Positions 32,761-42,469 are shown, numbered from the stretch's first letter. The stretch: 64,000 nucleotides of DNA from Halobacillus litoralis (GCF_009856415.1 NZ_WMEZ01000008.1:62001-126000), one strand, 5' to 3'. Program-made: numbers and translations. Notes: generated by a model from the letters alone, not told the origin.

Positions 32761-34006
32761 GTTCTTTATCATGGTTGCCCAGACCTATAAAAACCGCGTA
32801 AAATCCAAATCTTTCCTAATTACCACGATTGTTACTGTTGCACTTATTTTCGCTTTATCGAATTTGCAATCCCTGATTGAGACGTTCAGCGATGTGGATG
32901 AAGAAAAGAAAGTGGCTGTTGTGACAGACAATGAGGACTGGTTTCAATCATTAAATCAAGTCCTGTCGATGAATGAGAATCTTAGTATTGAGAAATACAC
33001 TGGAAGTCTTGAGGAAGCTCAAACGGCAGTAGAAGAAGGGGACTTTCAATCTGTCGTAGAAGTAGAACAAGGAGAAGAGGGGTTGCCTGAAGCGACTTAT
33101 TATGCAAATAAAATCGCAAACACTGGGGAAAGTGATCCTGTCAGACAGGCTCTTCAACAAGTGAAGGTTCAGTATGTGACTGAGCAGGCCAATGTCGATC
33201 CTGCAATCATTCAACAGATGAATGCCCCTGTGAATTTTGAACTGGTAGCTCTTGAAGAGAGTGCAAAAACGGCAGAAGAGCTCAACCAGACGCGCGGCCT
33301 TGTGTATGTGATGCTCTTTTTCTTATATTTTTCTGTCATCATGTATGGGCAGATGATCTCTACGGAAGTAGCAACAGAAAAATCAAGTCGTGTCATGGAA
33401 ATTTTAGTTTCAAGCGTATCCCCCGTATCCCAAATGTTTGCCAAAATTTTTGGGATTGCTTTGTTAGGTTTGACTCAATTCGCAATCCTTATTTTGGCTG
33501 GATACTTAGGCATCCAACAAAGCAAGACCCTTGGGGATGGTTCGATGCTGGAGTTTTTCGGTTTCACTGACATCAACCCTGGCACAATCATCTATGCCGT
33601 CGTATTCTTCATTCTCGGCTATTTGCTTTATGCTACTTTAGCGGCGACTTTGGGGTCGCTCGTCAGTCGCTTGGAGGATGCGCAGCAATTATTGGCACCT
33701 ATGATTATGCTGATTGTAGCTGGTTTTCTTATTGCGATGTTTGGCCTTGGAATTCCTGATTCCACCTTCATTACGGTCAGTTCTTATTTCCCGTTCTTTA
33801 CACCACTGATTATGTTTTTACGTGTAGGAATGTTGGAAATCCCAATTTGGGAAGTCGCTTTATCTATTGGTATTCTCATCGGTTCCATTCTTCTGCTTGC
33901 GTTGATTGGAGCTCGGGTCTATCGTGGCGGTGTACTGATGTATGGGAAATCCACTTCCTTAAAAGATTTAAAAACAGCTTTGCAACTCTCTAAAAAAGAA
34001 AAGTAG
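32753..34006 (+). CDS. yhaP: ABC exporter permease YhaP
   Basis: A 417-residue NatB-like permease. One membrane segment near residues 20-38 is followed by an extracytoplasmic domain of about 150 residues and then a cluster of five or six segments (from about residue 185). It starts in an ATGAATAA overlap with the yhaQ stop, so the two are translationally coupled and should assemble together. A terminator follows at 34007-34036. Confidence 0.88.
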   Translation: MNKFFIMVAQTYKNRVKSKSFLITTIVTVALIFALSNLQSLIETFSDVDEEKKVAVVTDNEDWFQSLNQVLSMNENLSIEKYTGSLEEAQTAVEEGDFQSVVEVEQGEEGLPEATYYANKIANTGESDPVRQALQQVKVQYVTEQANVDPAIIQQMNAPVNFELVALEESAKTAEELNQTRGLVYVMLFFLYFSVIMYGQMISTEVATEKSSRVMEILVSSVSPVSQMFAKIFGIALLGLTQFAILILAGYLGIQQSKTLGDGSMLEFFGFTDINPGTIIYAVVFFILGYLLYATLAATLGSLVSRLEDAQQLLAPMIMLIVAGFLIAMFGLGIPDSTFITVSSYFPFFTPLIMFLRVGMLEIPIWEVALSIGILIGSILLLALIGARVYRGGVLMYGKSTSLKDLKTALQLSKKEK

Positions 34007-34036
34007 AAAAAACCCCTTAACGAAGGGGTTTTTTTA
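34007..34036 (+). terminator. Terminator after yhaQP
   Basis: Stem AAAAAACCCCTT/AAGGGGTTTTTT with a 4-nt loop. Confidence 0.92.
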
Positions 34037-34184
34037 TTTGATTAAGAAATGTTAGAGATCCTCCTTATGGATGGCTCGTCCTGAAGAACTTAAGGTGATG
34101 ATTATACGTCCGTGTTTTATGAGAACGTGCATTCGGTTTTGGGCTCTGTTAAAATAAAGGAAATAATAGAAAAGGAGGCTGATC

Positions 34185-35423
34185 ATGGTGGGATCATCGA
34201 TTCGGTTCATACACAGTGCAGATTTACATATCGACAGCCTTTTTAAAACTAAGGGACACTTCCCGGAACAACTGTTAGATAGGTTGCGAAAAAGCACGTT
34301 CGAAGCGTTCGACCGTTTAATTGAGACCTGTATAAATAATAAGGTGGATTTCCTTTTGATTACTGGTGACTTATATAATGAAGAAATTCGGAGTATCAAA
34401 GCTCAAGTCCATCTTAGGCGTGGGTTCGAACGTCTTCAAGAGAAAGATATTCAAGTGTATATTAGTTATGGTAACCATGATTATATAGAAGGGAAAACCT
34501 TACCCATTGAAATGCCCGCCAATGTACATATATTTCAAAGTCAGAACGTTGAATTCTTCCCTTTTGAAAAAGAAGGAGACGTTTTGGCGCATATTTACGG
34601 GTTCAGCTATGAGACAAGAGAAGTACGAGAACGCAAAGCCCCGTTTTTCATGAAACTAGAGGGGGCTGACTATCACATTGGAATGCTTCATGGCAGTCTG
34701 GATACAAATACAGACCATGATGTTTACGCACCTTTTTCACTACAAGAGTTAAAAGGACAAGAGATGGACTATTGGGCATTAGGTCACATCCACAAACGTT
34801 CGGTTATCTCGACAGATCCACCCATCCTATACCCAGGGAATATCCAGGGGAGATCACGTAAGGAAGCGGGAGACAAAGGATGTTACCTTGTCGAGCACCG
34901 ATCCGGAGAATGGAATTATCAGTTTGTCCCGTTGCAAAGCATCACATACGTCTCTACCACAGTGGATGATCTTGAAACTACATCGCCTGAAGAGTTGGAA
35001 GAAGTCTTGGAAAAGGCGAAAGAAAGAGAAGCTGTCGGTTCTCCCGTGATGTTGACAATTACGATGGTGGGATACGCAGGATCCATAGAGGATATTCAAG
35101 AATGGGTGCAAGTCCTCAATGAAAATGAAGATTTTAATTCCGATGATTGGATCTGGATAGAGGAAGTGAAGGTCGAGAGTCGGACAACTTGGGATGAAGA
35201 GGAATTAATGAGAGGCTCACACTTTACAGGTGAATTGTTACGCACCATTTCTGATTTAAGTGAGGAAGAAGTAGAACAGTGGCTTTCTCCTTTGTTTTCT
35301 CATAGAAAAGTATCCAGGCATATTCATTCGATTGAAAATGAAGAAGCGACGGATGTGATCGAGCAAGCAAAATCACTGCTAATGGAACGGATGATGAACC
35401 ATGAGGGGAGGGGGACGATGTGA
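34185..35423 (+). CDS. yhaO: SbcD/Mre11-like DNA exonuclease YhaO
   Basis: A 412-residue calcineurin-type phosphoesterase. All five metal motifs are visible: SADLHIDS, GDLYN, GNHDY, GMLHGS and GHIHKR. It is expected to act with YhaN as a nuclease-ATPase pair on DNA ends, by analogy with SbcCD/Mre11-Rad50. Its stop overlaps the GTG start of yhaN by 4 nt. ATG 34185 follows AAAAGGAGG. Confidence 0.9.
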   Translation: MVGSSIRFIHSADLHIDSLFKTKGHFPEQLLDRLRKSTFEAFDRLIETCINNKVDFLLITGDLYNEEIRSIKAQVHLRRGFERLQEKDIQVYISYGNHDYIEGKTLPIEMPANVHIFQSQNVEFFPFEKEGDVLAHIYGFSYETREVRERKAPFFMKLEGADYHIGMLHGSLDTNTDHDVYAPFSLQELKGQEMDYWALGHIHKRSVISTDPPILYPGNIQGRSRKEAGDKGCYLVEHRSGEWNYQFVPLQSITYVSTTVDDLETTSPEELEEVLEKAKEREAVGSPVMLTITMVGYAGSIEDIQEWVQVLNENEDFNSDDWIWIEEVKVESRTTWDEEELMRGSHFTGELLRTISDLSEEEVEQWLSPLFSHRKVSRHIHSIENEEATDVIEQAKSLLMERMMNHEGRGTM

Positions 35424-38302
35424 AGATTCTCCATTTATCTATTTTCGGATTCGGCAAATGGAAGGAACACGCTTTGGATTTAACCGATCCATCTCCTCAT
35501 CTAATTGTTGGTGAAAATGAAGCAGGAAAATCGACGCTCTATGAATTTATCTTGTTTATATTATTTGGACTACCTCCAAAGCAAAGGGTGTCTTTTATAC
35601 CTAAAACCGGAGGAAGTATGGGCGGACGCCTTGTCCTATTAACGGAAGACTATGGAAGAGTGACGATTGAGAGAACGCACGAACATGAAAGCGGGAAAGC
35701 GGTCTGCCGGTTGGAGACGGGAGAGGAAAAAGATGAATCCTGGCTTCGGAACTTACTTGATGGAATGGATCGTAGAGTTTTTGAATCCACCTATAGTTTT
35801 AATGCGGATGACTTGATGGAACTAAAGAATCTATCAGGACATGAGCTTGGAGAAGCCCTTTTGAATATCGGGTTAACGGGATCTGATCAAATTTTCCAGA
35901 CAGAAAAGTGGCTGCAAAAACAAATGGATGAACGTTTTAAGCCGAAAGGAAAAAAGCCGCTCATCAATGAACAGCTTCGAGTGGTTGAAGAGTTGCAGCA
36001 GAAGAAAAAAATATTAGATGATGAAGAAGAAGACTATCTACGGCTTCAAAAAGCAAAAGATACATTGAACGGACGCATACGCACATTGGAAGAGGAATGG
36101 CAGGAAACCATCAATCAAATCTACATAACGGAACAAATCTTAAAAGTAAGAGGTATTATTGTTGATTACCATCTAATAAAGGCCGAAGTAGAGAATCAAC
36201 ATACGCTCTCCTTTCCAGAAGCCGGTGTGGAGCGGTACCAGCAAGTGAAGGAAGTCCTATTGCCTCTTCAATCGGAGCAAAAGCTATTGAAAACAAATAT
36301 CGAAGAACTCCAAGTTTCTATTCAAAGCTGGAAAGATGGATACGATCCATCTCAAGAAGAAGAAGGTGGAAAGCTTGTAGAAACAGGATATCCAAAATAT
36401 GAACATGCTGTCTATGAGTACGAACGCCTCTTACAACAAATCAGCCGATTAGATGAACAGCTTGAGGAAGACAGGAGTCATATTGATGTTCCTTTGGATA
36501 TAGATGAAATAGAGGAATACCCTTTGCCATTTTATACTGAAGAAACATGGCGGGCTTTAAAAAAGGAAAAAGAAGAAGTGGAACGTGAGGAAGCTTTCAT
36601 TAAGGAACAATCCGTAGACCTCGGCCGCGAGTTTCAAAAGATAGAGAAGCGTAAACATTCGATAGAGGACGAGAGGATCAGTGAGGAAACAGCCAAAGAG
36701 TATGAAGAAAAGTTGCAGCGGAATTATCAAATGGCGGCAACGTCTGATCAAAGCAAAACGGGATTAAGGAATGGACGTTTGTTAGGAGGCGTTTTGGCCA
36801 TCCTCGCGCTTGCTATTGGAGGTCTCCTTGAAGGGATGATCCTATTCCTCTTATGTTTGGTCGTAGCGGCTGGACTTGGATTATACAGTTTCAGCTGTCA
36901 TAGAAAAATAGTGGAAGCGTCAGAGGAAAGCTTGCCGACATCTATACCTGCTGAAGAAATGGAACAAGCGAGATGGCAGCTGCAAAAATATGATGCACAA
37001 AAGAATGAGTACCATCATTTGCGTGAGCAGTGGAAGCAGTTGAACCAGGAAGAGATTCGGCTGCAGGAGAAGACTCACCATCTCCAGCAACGAAAAATAA
37101 GATTGGAAGGTACACTCGATGAACAGCGTAACCTCTATCCTTTCCTTGAATACTTACACGTGGAGCACTGGGAAAAGCTCTATCATCTTTTGACACAATT
37201 GAAAGAAAAAAAACGAACACATAAACGACTGCTGCAGGACAAAGAAGAACAGCTATCCAAAATAAATCGTATCAAAAAAGATCTGGGAGCGTTTTACAGG
37301 GGAAAAAAGTGGGAATTCTACGAAGAGAATATGGAACAGCAGTGGCAGCATCTGAAAGAATGGGTCCAAGAGCAGAATCAGAGACGGCAAAAGATCAATC
37401 AAGCAGAACAGCAATTAGAGTCCTTGCATAAGCGTTCCAAAGAAATTAGCGTGAAGCTTTCTACTTATTTGGAGCAGCAGTTTGAGCTTTTCAAAGAAGC
37501 CGGCGTAGAGGATGAAGCAGACTTTTACTCAAAGGCGAAAAAGAAAGAAAAACAAGAGAAGCAACAAAATCAGCTCCAAGATCTAGAACGCCAGCTGCAG
37601 CGTATGTTGTCGGAAAAAGAGCAAAAGGATTATCTTGTGTGGACACATGTCCCTGAGGAATCTGAACTTTCAGCCCGCCTGGAACGAATGAAAAGCGAAA
37701 AGCAAAAGATTGAAGAGGAACAAAAAAAAGCTCAGCAAACCATGGCAGACAACCAGAGCGCTATCCGACAGCTTGAGCATTCAGACGAACGCTCAAGTAT
37801 TACCCACAAACTTCACAGGGAAAAAGTTGAACTTCAAAAGCAGTCGGAAGAATGGGCGGCTTATCAACTGGCTTTGAAGGCTTTGGAGAAGACAAAGCGC
37901 GCGTATAAAGAAAAATATTTACCACAAATCTTACGAAAAGCTACTGACTATTTTCATAAGCTGACGGACGGAAATTATGTTGATGTGAAAATTTCCCCGG
38001 ATGATGATCACATTAAAGTCATGAGTAAGCAGGGATTCACTTATTTCCCAATGGAACTTTCACGGGGCACAAAGGATCAATTGTATGTTTCTTTTCGGTT
38101 GGCACTTGGGGAAACGATGGCGGATGATTTGTCGCTACCGTTTCTTGTTGATGATGCCTTTGTTCATTTTGACCAGAAAAGATTAAACCTGATGATTGAA
38201 CTTTTGGAGCAGTTATCTAAGAAACACCAGGTTATTCTATTCACATGGCGAGAAGATTTGAAAGAAGTGTTTCAATCTCCTCATGTCCTGCGATTGAGTT
38301 AA
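35420..38302 (+). CDS. yhaN: SbcC/Rad50-like ATPase YhaN
   Basis: A 960-residue AAA-type protein. Walker A GENEAGKST is at about residues 32-40 and Walker B FLVDDAFVHFD near residue 909; between are long coiled-coil stretches (Glu/Lys/Gln-rich). A pair of strongly hydrophobic segments (about residues 450-490) interrupts the coil, an unusual feature of YhaN proteins that may tether the complex to the membrane. With YhaO it forms a nuclease system. Start is GTG 35420, overlapping the yhaO stop. In B. subtilis yhaM follows; here it does not. Confidence 0.9.
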   Translation: MKILHLSIFGFGKWKEHALDLTDPSPHLIVGENEAGKSTLYEFILFILFGLPPKQRVSFIPKTGGSMGGRLVLLTEDYGRVTIERTHEHESGKAVCRLETGEEKDESWLRNLLDGMDRRVFESTYSFNADDLMELKNLSGHELGEALLNIGLTGSDQIFQTEKWLQKQMDERFKPKGKKPLINEQLRVVEELQQKKKILDDEEEDYLRLQKAKDTLNGRIRTLEEEWQETINQIYITEQILKVRGIIVDYHLIKAEVENQHTLSFPEAGVERYQQVKEVLLPLQSEQKLLKTNIEELQVSIQSWKDGYDPSQEEEGGKLVETGYPKYEHAVYEYERLLQQISRLDEQLEEDRSHIDVPLDIDEIEEYPLPFYTEETWRALKKEKEEVEREEAFIKEQSVDLGREFQKIEKRKHSIEDERISEETAKEYEEKLQRNYQMAATSDQSKTGLRNGRLLGGVLAILALAIGGLLEGMILFLLCLVVAAGLGLYSFSCHRKIVEASEESLPTSIPAEEMEQARWQLQKYDAQKNEYHHLREQWKQLNQEEIRLQEKTHHLQQRKIRLEGTLDEQRNLYPFLEYLHVEHWEKLYHLLTQLKEKKRTHKRLLQDKEEQLSKINRIKKDLGAFYRGKKWEFYEENMEQQWQHLKEWVQEQNQRRQKINQAEQQLESLHKRSKEISVKLSTYLEQQFELFKEAGVEDEADFYSKAKKKEKQEKQQNQLQDLERQLQRMLSEKEQKDYLVWTHVPEESELSARLERMKSEKQKIEEEQKKAQQTMADNQSAIRQLEHSDERSSITHKLHREKVELQKQSEEWAAYQLALKALEKTKRAYKEKYLPQILRKATDYFHKLTDGNYVDVKISPDDDHIKVMSKQGFTYFPMELSRGTKDQLYVSFRLALGETMADDLSLPFLVDDAFVHFDQKRLNLMIELLEQLSKKHQVILFTWREDLKEVFQSPHVLRLS

Positions 38303-38386
38303 AATCGATAATAAGGTCGCAATGTAAGAACATTAATGATAAAATGTTTTAAGATTACTGAGGAATAAGCAAATGGAGGGTTTCCA

Positions 38387-38947
38387 TTGCCAGAAATGAA
38401 CAATAAGGATTGGAACAAATACGAAGAAACGATTGAACAATTTATTCAAGTCATAGCTAAGAATATGAGCCTTTATGGGGTAACCCCGTCCATCGGTCGC
38501 TTGTATGGAGTGCTATACTTTTCACAGGAGCCCATGACATTGGATGACATGCGGGAAGCTTTGGAGATGAGTAAGACAAGTATGTCAACAGGCGTCCGTG
38601 CTTTATCAGATATGAAGATGGTCGAACCGTCTTTTAAAAAAGGAGTCCGTAAAGATCTTTACAAGTCCGAAGAAGATTGGTATAAATCTTTCACATCCTT
38701 GTTCGGAAGCCGTTGGAGGCATCATACAGAGACGAATATTGAAGAAGCGGATGAAGCCATCCAGGAGTTGAAAGAGCTACAAGAGAAGACGACAGATGAA
38801 GATCTTCAGGCAAAAATAACAGAAGATATCGATCGACTGGAGTATGCGCAAAACTACTATCGTTGGCTTATGAGATTCATTCATGTAGTAGAATCCGGCG
38901 AGATTTTCCAATACGTACCGAAAATTGACCAAAAAGATAAAAAGTAA
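38387..38947 (+). CDS. GbsR-family (MarR-like) transcriptional regulator
   Basis: A 186-residue protein of the GbsR family: the winged-helix segment SIGRLYGVLYFSQEPMTLDD with MSKTSMSTGVRAL as recognition helix, then a helical C-terminus. GbsR-type regulators control choline/glycine betaine uptake and synthesis genes. A second family member (43275-43796) lies by the opuA operon. No target gene is adjacent here, so the function is not known; it takes the position that yhaM holds in B. subtilis. The start is TTG 38387 behind GGAGGG. Confidence 0.85.
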   Translation: MPEMNNKDWNKYEETIEQFIQVIAKNMSLYGVTPSIGRLYGVLYFSQEPMTLDDMREALEMSKTSMSTGVRALSDMKMVEPSFKKGVRKDLYKSEEDWYKSFTSLFGSRWRHHTETNIEEADEAIQELKELQEKTTDEDLQAKITEDIDRLEYAQNYYRWLMRFIHVVESGEIFQYVPKIDQKDKK

Positions 38948-38992
38948 AAATCCGATGGGTGCAGCTTGTTTGCTGCACTCATCGGATTTTTC
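38946..38992 (+). terminator. Terminator after GbsR-family gene
   Basis: Long stem AAAAATCCGATG..TGCAGC / GCTGCA..CATCGGATTTTT with a small internal loop. Confidence 0.88.
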
Positions 38993-39086
38993 ATAGCCTT
39001 TTACATAGAAGGGAAGGGGAGCTTGTATCATATTTGACCAAGAGTGCTCATAGACTAGAGACAAAAGGAGCAGGGAGGATGAATTT

Positions 39087-39284
39087 ATGTTATTCGGTCT
39101 TCCGATTTGGGTCTTTCTGTGCATTGTCTTTATATTCATAAGCGGATATATGGCTATCCGCGCGATGAGAGCGGAGCACAACCTCGAACAAGAGTATATC
39201 GAACGGGAAGGTCAGGTGTATTTGAAGAGGATGGAAAAGGAGAAAGAGCGGCGAGAGAAAAGAGATGCCATGATGTCAGAATAA
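39087..39284 (+). CDS. yhaL: Sporulation protein YhaL
   Basis: A 65-residue single-pass membrane protein: a hydrophobic segment (GLPIWVFLCIVFIFISGYMA) then a charged helix rich in Glu, Arg and Lys. It matches YhaL of B. subtilis in length and place (next to prsA). YhaL is needed for efficient spore formation; its mechanism is unknown. ATG 39087 follows AGGGAGG. It shares a bidirectional terminator with prsA. Confidence 0.85.
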   Translation: MLFGLPIWVFLCIVFIFISGYMAIRAMRAEHNLEQEYIEREGQVYLKRMEKEKERREKRDAMMSE

Positions 39285-39313
39285 AAGCCAGGTGAATCAC
39301 TCACCTGGCTTTT
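39283..39313. terminator. Bidirectional terminator, yhaL / prsA
   Basis: Perfect 13-bp stem AAAAGCCAGGTGA/TCACCTGGCTTTT with a 5-nt loop. Confidence 0.92.
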
Positions 39314-39320
39314 GTTCCTA

Positions 39321-40262
39321 TTATTCTTCTGTATTTTCACCTTCAGAAGAGCTTTCTTCAGAGTTATTGCCCTCTGGATTTGTTCCTTCTGCCGCTGGTG
39401 CTTCTTCTTTATCGAAGAGTCCTTCAAACTCATCGAGCTTCACATCAATTTCAGAGTTCTGCATAAGCTCATCCATCTTCTTCTGAAGCTCAGCCTGATC
39501 GACTTTCTGACTCGTCAATGTACGCTTGATTTCTTCCTTCATTTCTTCATAAGGTTTGATATCTTCTTTATCACGCTTGTCCGTCACTTTGATGATATGG
39601 TAGCCAAATTGAGACTGCACAGGTTCACTTACTTTGCCTGGCTCTAATTCGTAGGCTTTATCTTCAAATTCAGCAACCATTTCTCCAGGTCCAAACCAAC
39701 CAAGCTTACCACCTTGCTGAGCAGAACCATCAGAAGAATATTCAGCAGCTAACTCTCCGAAATCTTCCCCATTATCGATTTTTTCTTTAACTTCCTTCGC
39801 AGTTTCTTCATCAGAGACTAGGATATGGCTCGCTTGAACCTCTGTCTTCATACGATCATAATAATTTTTCATTTCTTCTTCTGAGATTTCGATTCCTTCA
39901 GAAGCCGCTTTTTCTTGCAATAGGCTCATACGGATGGTTTCTTTGAAAGCTTCTTCATCTGCAAAGCCATTTTGCTGAAGAATGTTCTCAAAATTATCAC
40001 CGTATTGTTCTTTAATTGTTTCTAGTTCCTTGTTCACTTCTTCATCAGAAACCTCGTAGTTATTTGCAAGAACTTCCTTCATGACAAGAGTCTGAAGCAC
40101 TTGCTCCCCAGATTGAGATTTCAATTCTTGGTAGAATTCTTCTTTCGTGACTTCTCCACCATTGGTTTCAACAACAACTTCTGATTCATCGGCATTTGAT
40201 GAACAAGCTGACAAGGTGAATACGCTCGCTGCTAAAGCAGCCGTGATGGCTATTTTTTTCAT
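39321..40262 (-). CDS. prsA: Foldase lipoprotein PrsA
   Basis: A 313-residue lipoprotein. The signal peptide ends in SAC with C20. An N-terminal helical chaperone region is followed by a parvulin-type prolyl isomerase domain (VQASHILVSDEETAK to GYHIIKVTD, about residues 140-230) and an acidic Ser/Glu/Asn-rich C-terminal tail. It folds secreted proteins outside the membrane. The acidic tail is longer than in B. subtilis and fits a halophile. ATG 40262 follows AGGAGTG. Confidence 0.94.
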   Translation of the reverse strand: MKKIAITAALAASVFTLSACSSNADESEVVVETNGGEVTKEEFYQELKSQSGEQVLQTLVMKEVLANNYEVSDEEVNKELETIKEQYGDNFENILQQNGFADEEAFKETIRMSLLQEKAASEGIEISEEEMKNYYDRMKTEVQASHILVSDEETAKEVKEKIDNGEDFGELAAEYSSDGSAQQGGKLGWFGPGEMVAEFEDKAYELEPGKVSEPVQSQFGYHIIKVTDKRDKEDIKPYEEMKEEIKRTLTSQKVDQAELQKKMDELMQNSEIDVKLDEFEGLFDKEEAPAAEGTNPEGNNSEESSSEGENTEE

Positions 40263-40403
40263 AATCCTGACACTCCTAAAACTTATTGTGAATTTCGTGA
40301 CGTAGAGATTTGCTCACAGCCTATGAGTAAATATAACACATTATATAGGCAATGTTCCATACTGTGTTGAGAAAATATAGCAATTCAAACAAGACATAGA
40401 AAA

Positions 40404-40432
40404 AACAGGCCATCTCCGGCCTGTTCTTAAAG
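40404..40432 (-). terminator. Terminator after 60-residue membrane gene
   Basis: Stem AACAGGCC/GGCCTGTT with a 6-nt loop, followed on the minus strand by a T tract. It separates the small gene from prsA. Confidence 0.8.
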
Positions 40433-40609
40433 TGTATTAAGCACTTCCACATATGAAGAAATCAATAATATTGTAATCAGTACGTTGATTGTGCGGAATA
40501 CCCGCGTTTGTTTTTCGTTCGACATTTTCGTCTTTGTGCATAAGGAATGTGTGAGTGAGTTAAACACGAATAAAATGACGAGCGCGTACAAGCTGAATCC
40601 AAATGCCAT
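40427..40609 (-). CDS. Small two-helix membrane protein
   Basis: A 60-residue protein with two hydrophobic segments (FGFSLYALVILFVFNSL and INVLITILLISSYVEVL) around a short basic polar loop. No family is recognised. The start ATG 40609 has a strong ribosome-binding site AAGGAGG nine bases upstream. A dedicated terminator follows, so it is its own transcript, upstream of prsA. Confidence 0.7.
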   Translation of the reverse strand: MAFGFSLYALVILFVFNSLTHSLCTKTKMSNEKQTRVFRTINVLITILLISSYVEVLNTL

Positions 40610-40747
40610 GTTGGTACCTCCTTTATTCCCTATGAAACTACTCTATCAAAGTTTGGGTGGATTGAACAGAAAAAAGCAGGTCGGATTTCCCGCTTAGAAC
40701 AAAAAAGTCTGATTCAGAAAAGAAAAGACAAATTCCGACTTAAACTA

Positions 40748-41313
40748 AAGCTCCCGATTGTGGAAGACACAGCTTCAAGACTTTTGTTTAGTGGATGGGG
40801 CTTTAGGGGATAGCTCGCTTTCCGCGGAAGCGTAAGGAGCACCTCTCATGTAGCCATTAAGAAAGCCATGTCTGGTTGGTATAATGAATGATGAATCCCT
40901 TGCCATGGATACGTCAGGGAAACGACGATTTGCGGTGTGCTGAATCAGTCAGTAGAAAAACACACACGTTCGTGTTTCCATTCGCTTTTCATGCGGACCT
41001 TTCCCAGACCCTGTTTCCATGCCTTATTCGTGCAGGATCTTTGGTAAAACGACTCTATAACGGCGTGGGTGAGCAGGTCTTCATTACAGAACTTAGCAGG
41101 TTACTGTTAGAGGAATTTCGTGAACCTCATATTGCAAAGGGGCGGAGGGAAACGGCGAGACTCCTAAAGGGTATGAGGGACAGCTGAGACCCGGGAAGGT
41201 GTAGCCGGAGGAGGCTTAGTGCCTCCCCCATGGAAAGCGAACCTTTTCCCGCAGCCCGTAGAATCGCACAAACGCCTCGATCGATTCTTCCAGAATACTG
41301 ACATATGTTGTAA
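40748..41313. repeat. TIR repeat element, copy 4, rearranged (about 565 bp)
   Basis: Left end AAGCTCCCGATTGTGGAAGAC with a mutated inverted repeat (GACACAGCTTCAAGA), right end decayed (CGATTCTTCCAGAATACTGAC). Near the left end is a truncated, minus-oriented half of module B (about 40783-40830); near the right end is a full plus-oriented module B (about 41138-41262). Module A is absent; a 300-base stretch without match fills the middle. It is more degraded than copies 1-3. It shares the segment AGCAGGTC..GGTTACTGTTAGAGG with copy 5. Confidence 0.8.
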
Positions 41314-41322
41314 GAAGGCGTA

Positions 41323-41358
41323 AAAAAACAACGTTCAAAAGGGAGAACGTTGTTTTTT
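41323..41358 (-). terminator. Terminator after DUF3267-like gene
   Basis: 14-bp stem AAAAAACAACGTTC/GAACGTTGTTTTTT with an 8-nt loop. Confidence 0.9.
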
Positions 41359-41908
41359 ATGCTTTTGGCTGATGGATCAAGATATCATAGCCTTCTTTGG
41401 CATTTTCGATCAAGCACTTCTTCGGTGCTTTTGCGAAATAATTTAAATAGAGAAAATCAGAAAAGGATAATCCAATGTTCACAGATGCAAAAAGTACAAG
41501 ATATGCAAAGTAGTTAGGGAAGACATATCCCATGATGAGTGCAGGAACTGTAATCAAAAATGTTGGTGCAAGAGCCATCATGATGGATGTCTTTTTCGAT
41601 AACCGAGTTTTGCACTGGTAGGTGAAGGTCGGAACAAATCGTTTTCTGAATTTGAACTTCACACGCAATCGCTTGTAGCTGAGCATCAATGGAAGCATAT
41701 GCATTAAGCGATGCATCGATGGTAAGAAAAACAAAATAACCAACAACGGTAGAAAACCGTGATCATTCATCTCATGCGTACCGTGTATCATTGAATACGG
41801 CAAGTATAAAATTAGGAAAGAAAGTAGTCCTGTAAGAAAAGACATCAGGTAAACACGGTTCAAACCGAATTCTTTATTGATGTTTACTGTTTTCCAGCAG
41901 TTCATCAT
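41357..41908 (-). CDS. DUF3267-like membrane protein with degenerate zincin motif
   Basis: A 183-residue protein with four hydrophobic segments. Its layout fits DUF3267, a family of predicted membrane zinc peptidases with an HExxH motif in the first helix pair. Here the corresponding motif reads HRLMHMLP, so the catalytic glutamate is replaced by arginine. It may be an inactive member or a structural homologue. ATG 41908 follows GGGAGGGA. It is divergent from yhaI. Confidence 0.65.
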   Translation of the reverse strand: MMNCWKTVNINKEFGLNRVYLMSFLTGLLSFLILYLPYSMIHGTHEMNDHGFLPLLVILFFLPSMHRLMHMLPLMLSYKRLRVKFKFRKRFVPTFTYQCKTRLSKKTSIMMALAPTFLITVPALIMGYVFPNYFAYLVLFASVNIGLSFSDFLYLNYFAKAPKKCLIENAKEGYDILIHQPKA

Positions 41909-42136
41909 AAGAATCCCTCCCTTACAACAAAAAATACTGTGAATTTTATATGAATATCGATATGATAGTAGTACGTTTTATGTTTCGTTTGTTTGGCACA
42001 AGACGAATAATAGTATGTTTGAAGAGAAAAAGCAATAGGTTTTTTGTAAAAAAAATATTTGCTTTTTACTCTTTTGTTGTAAGATCTTTTAAACCTTGGT
42101 ATGACAAGGGTGACAGCAGGTAGTGGAGGGAGTATT

Positions 42137-42469
42137 TTGAAGAAGGAAAATCAATGTGAAACCTTTGCATTCCACTTGAATTTATTACTAGAAGTCGAAG
42201 AGATGAAGAAATATCCATTTACGAAATTAGTCATTGAAAAAAGCTTAACAAAAAAAGAATATAAGGAAACGTTGCAGTTGTTAGAGATCTTGCATGAGCG
42301 TTACGAGGAGGATATAGCCAACGGTTTGATTAATCATTCCAATTTGATGATTTACTTTGCCGGCATGCTTTGTTACAAGCTTCCTATAGATGAGGCATTG
42401 GAAGCACTCAATCAGCAGGGGCTTTACCCGAAATTGACGAACCAACTCCATCGTCTTCATCATAAATAG
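42137..42469 (+). CDS. yhaI: DUF1878 protein YhaI
   Basis: A 110-residue soluble helical protein. The pattern KYPFTKLVIEKSLTKKEY, FAGMLCYKLPIDEALEALNQ and QGLYPKLTNQL matches YhaI (DUF1878) of B. subtilis, and its neighbour scoC supports this. The function is unknown. The start is TTG 42137, about 5 nt after GGAGGGAG; upstream codons do not carry a site. It is convergent with scoC through a shared terminator. Confidence 0.8.
   Translation: MKKENQCETFAFHLNLLLEVEEMKKYPFTKLVIEKSLTKKEYKETLQLLEILHERYEEDIANGLINHSNLMIYFAGMLCYKLPIDEALEALNQQGLYPKLTNQLHRLHHK

Noticed and set aside
37561-37780. Possible internal repeat within yhaN
   Set aside because: It is ordinary coiled-coil composition bias (Glu/Lys/Gln), not a duplicated DNA segment.
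40888-41187. 99-residue plus-strand open frame
   Set aside because: It lies in degraded repeat copy 4, has no ribosome-binding site and no recognisable protein.
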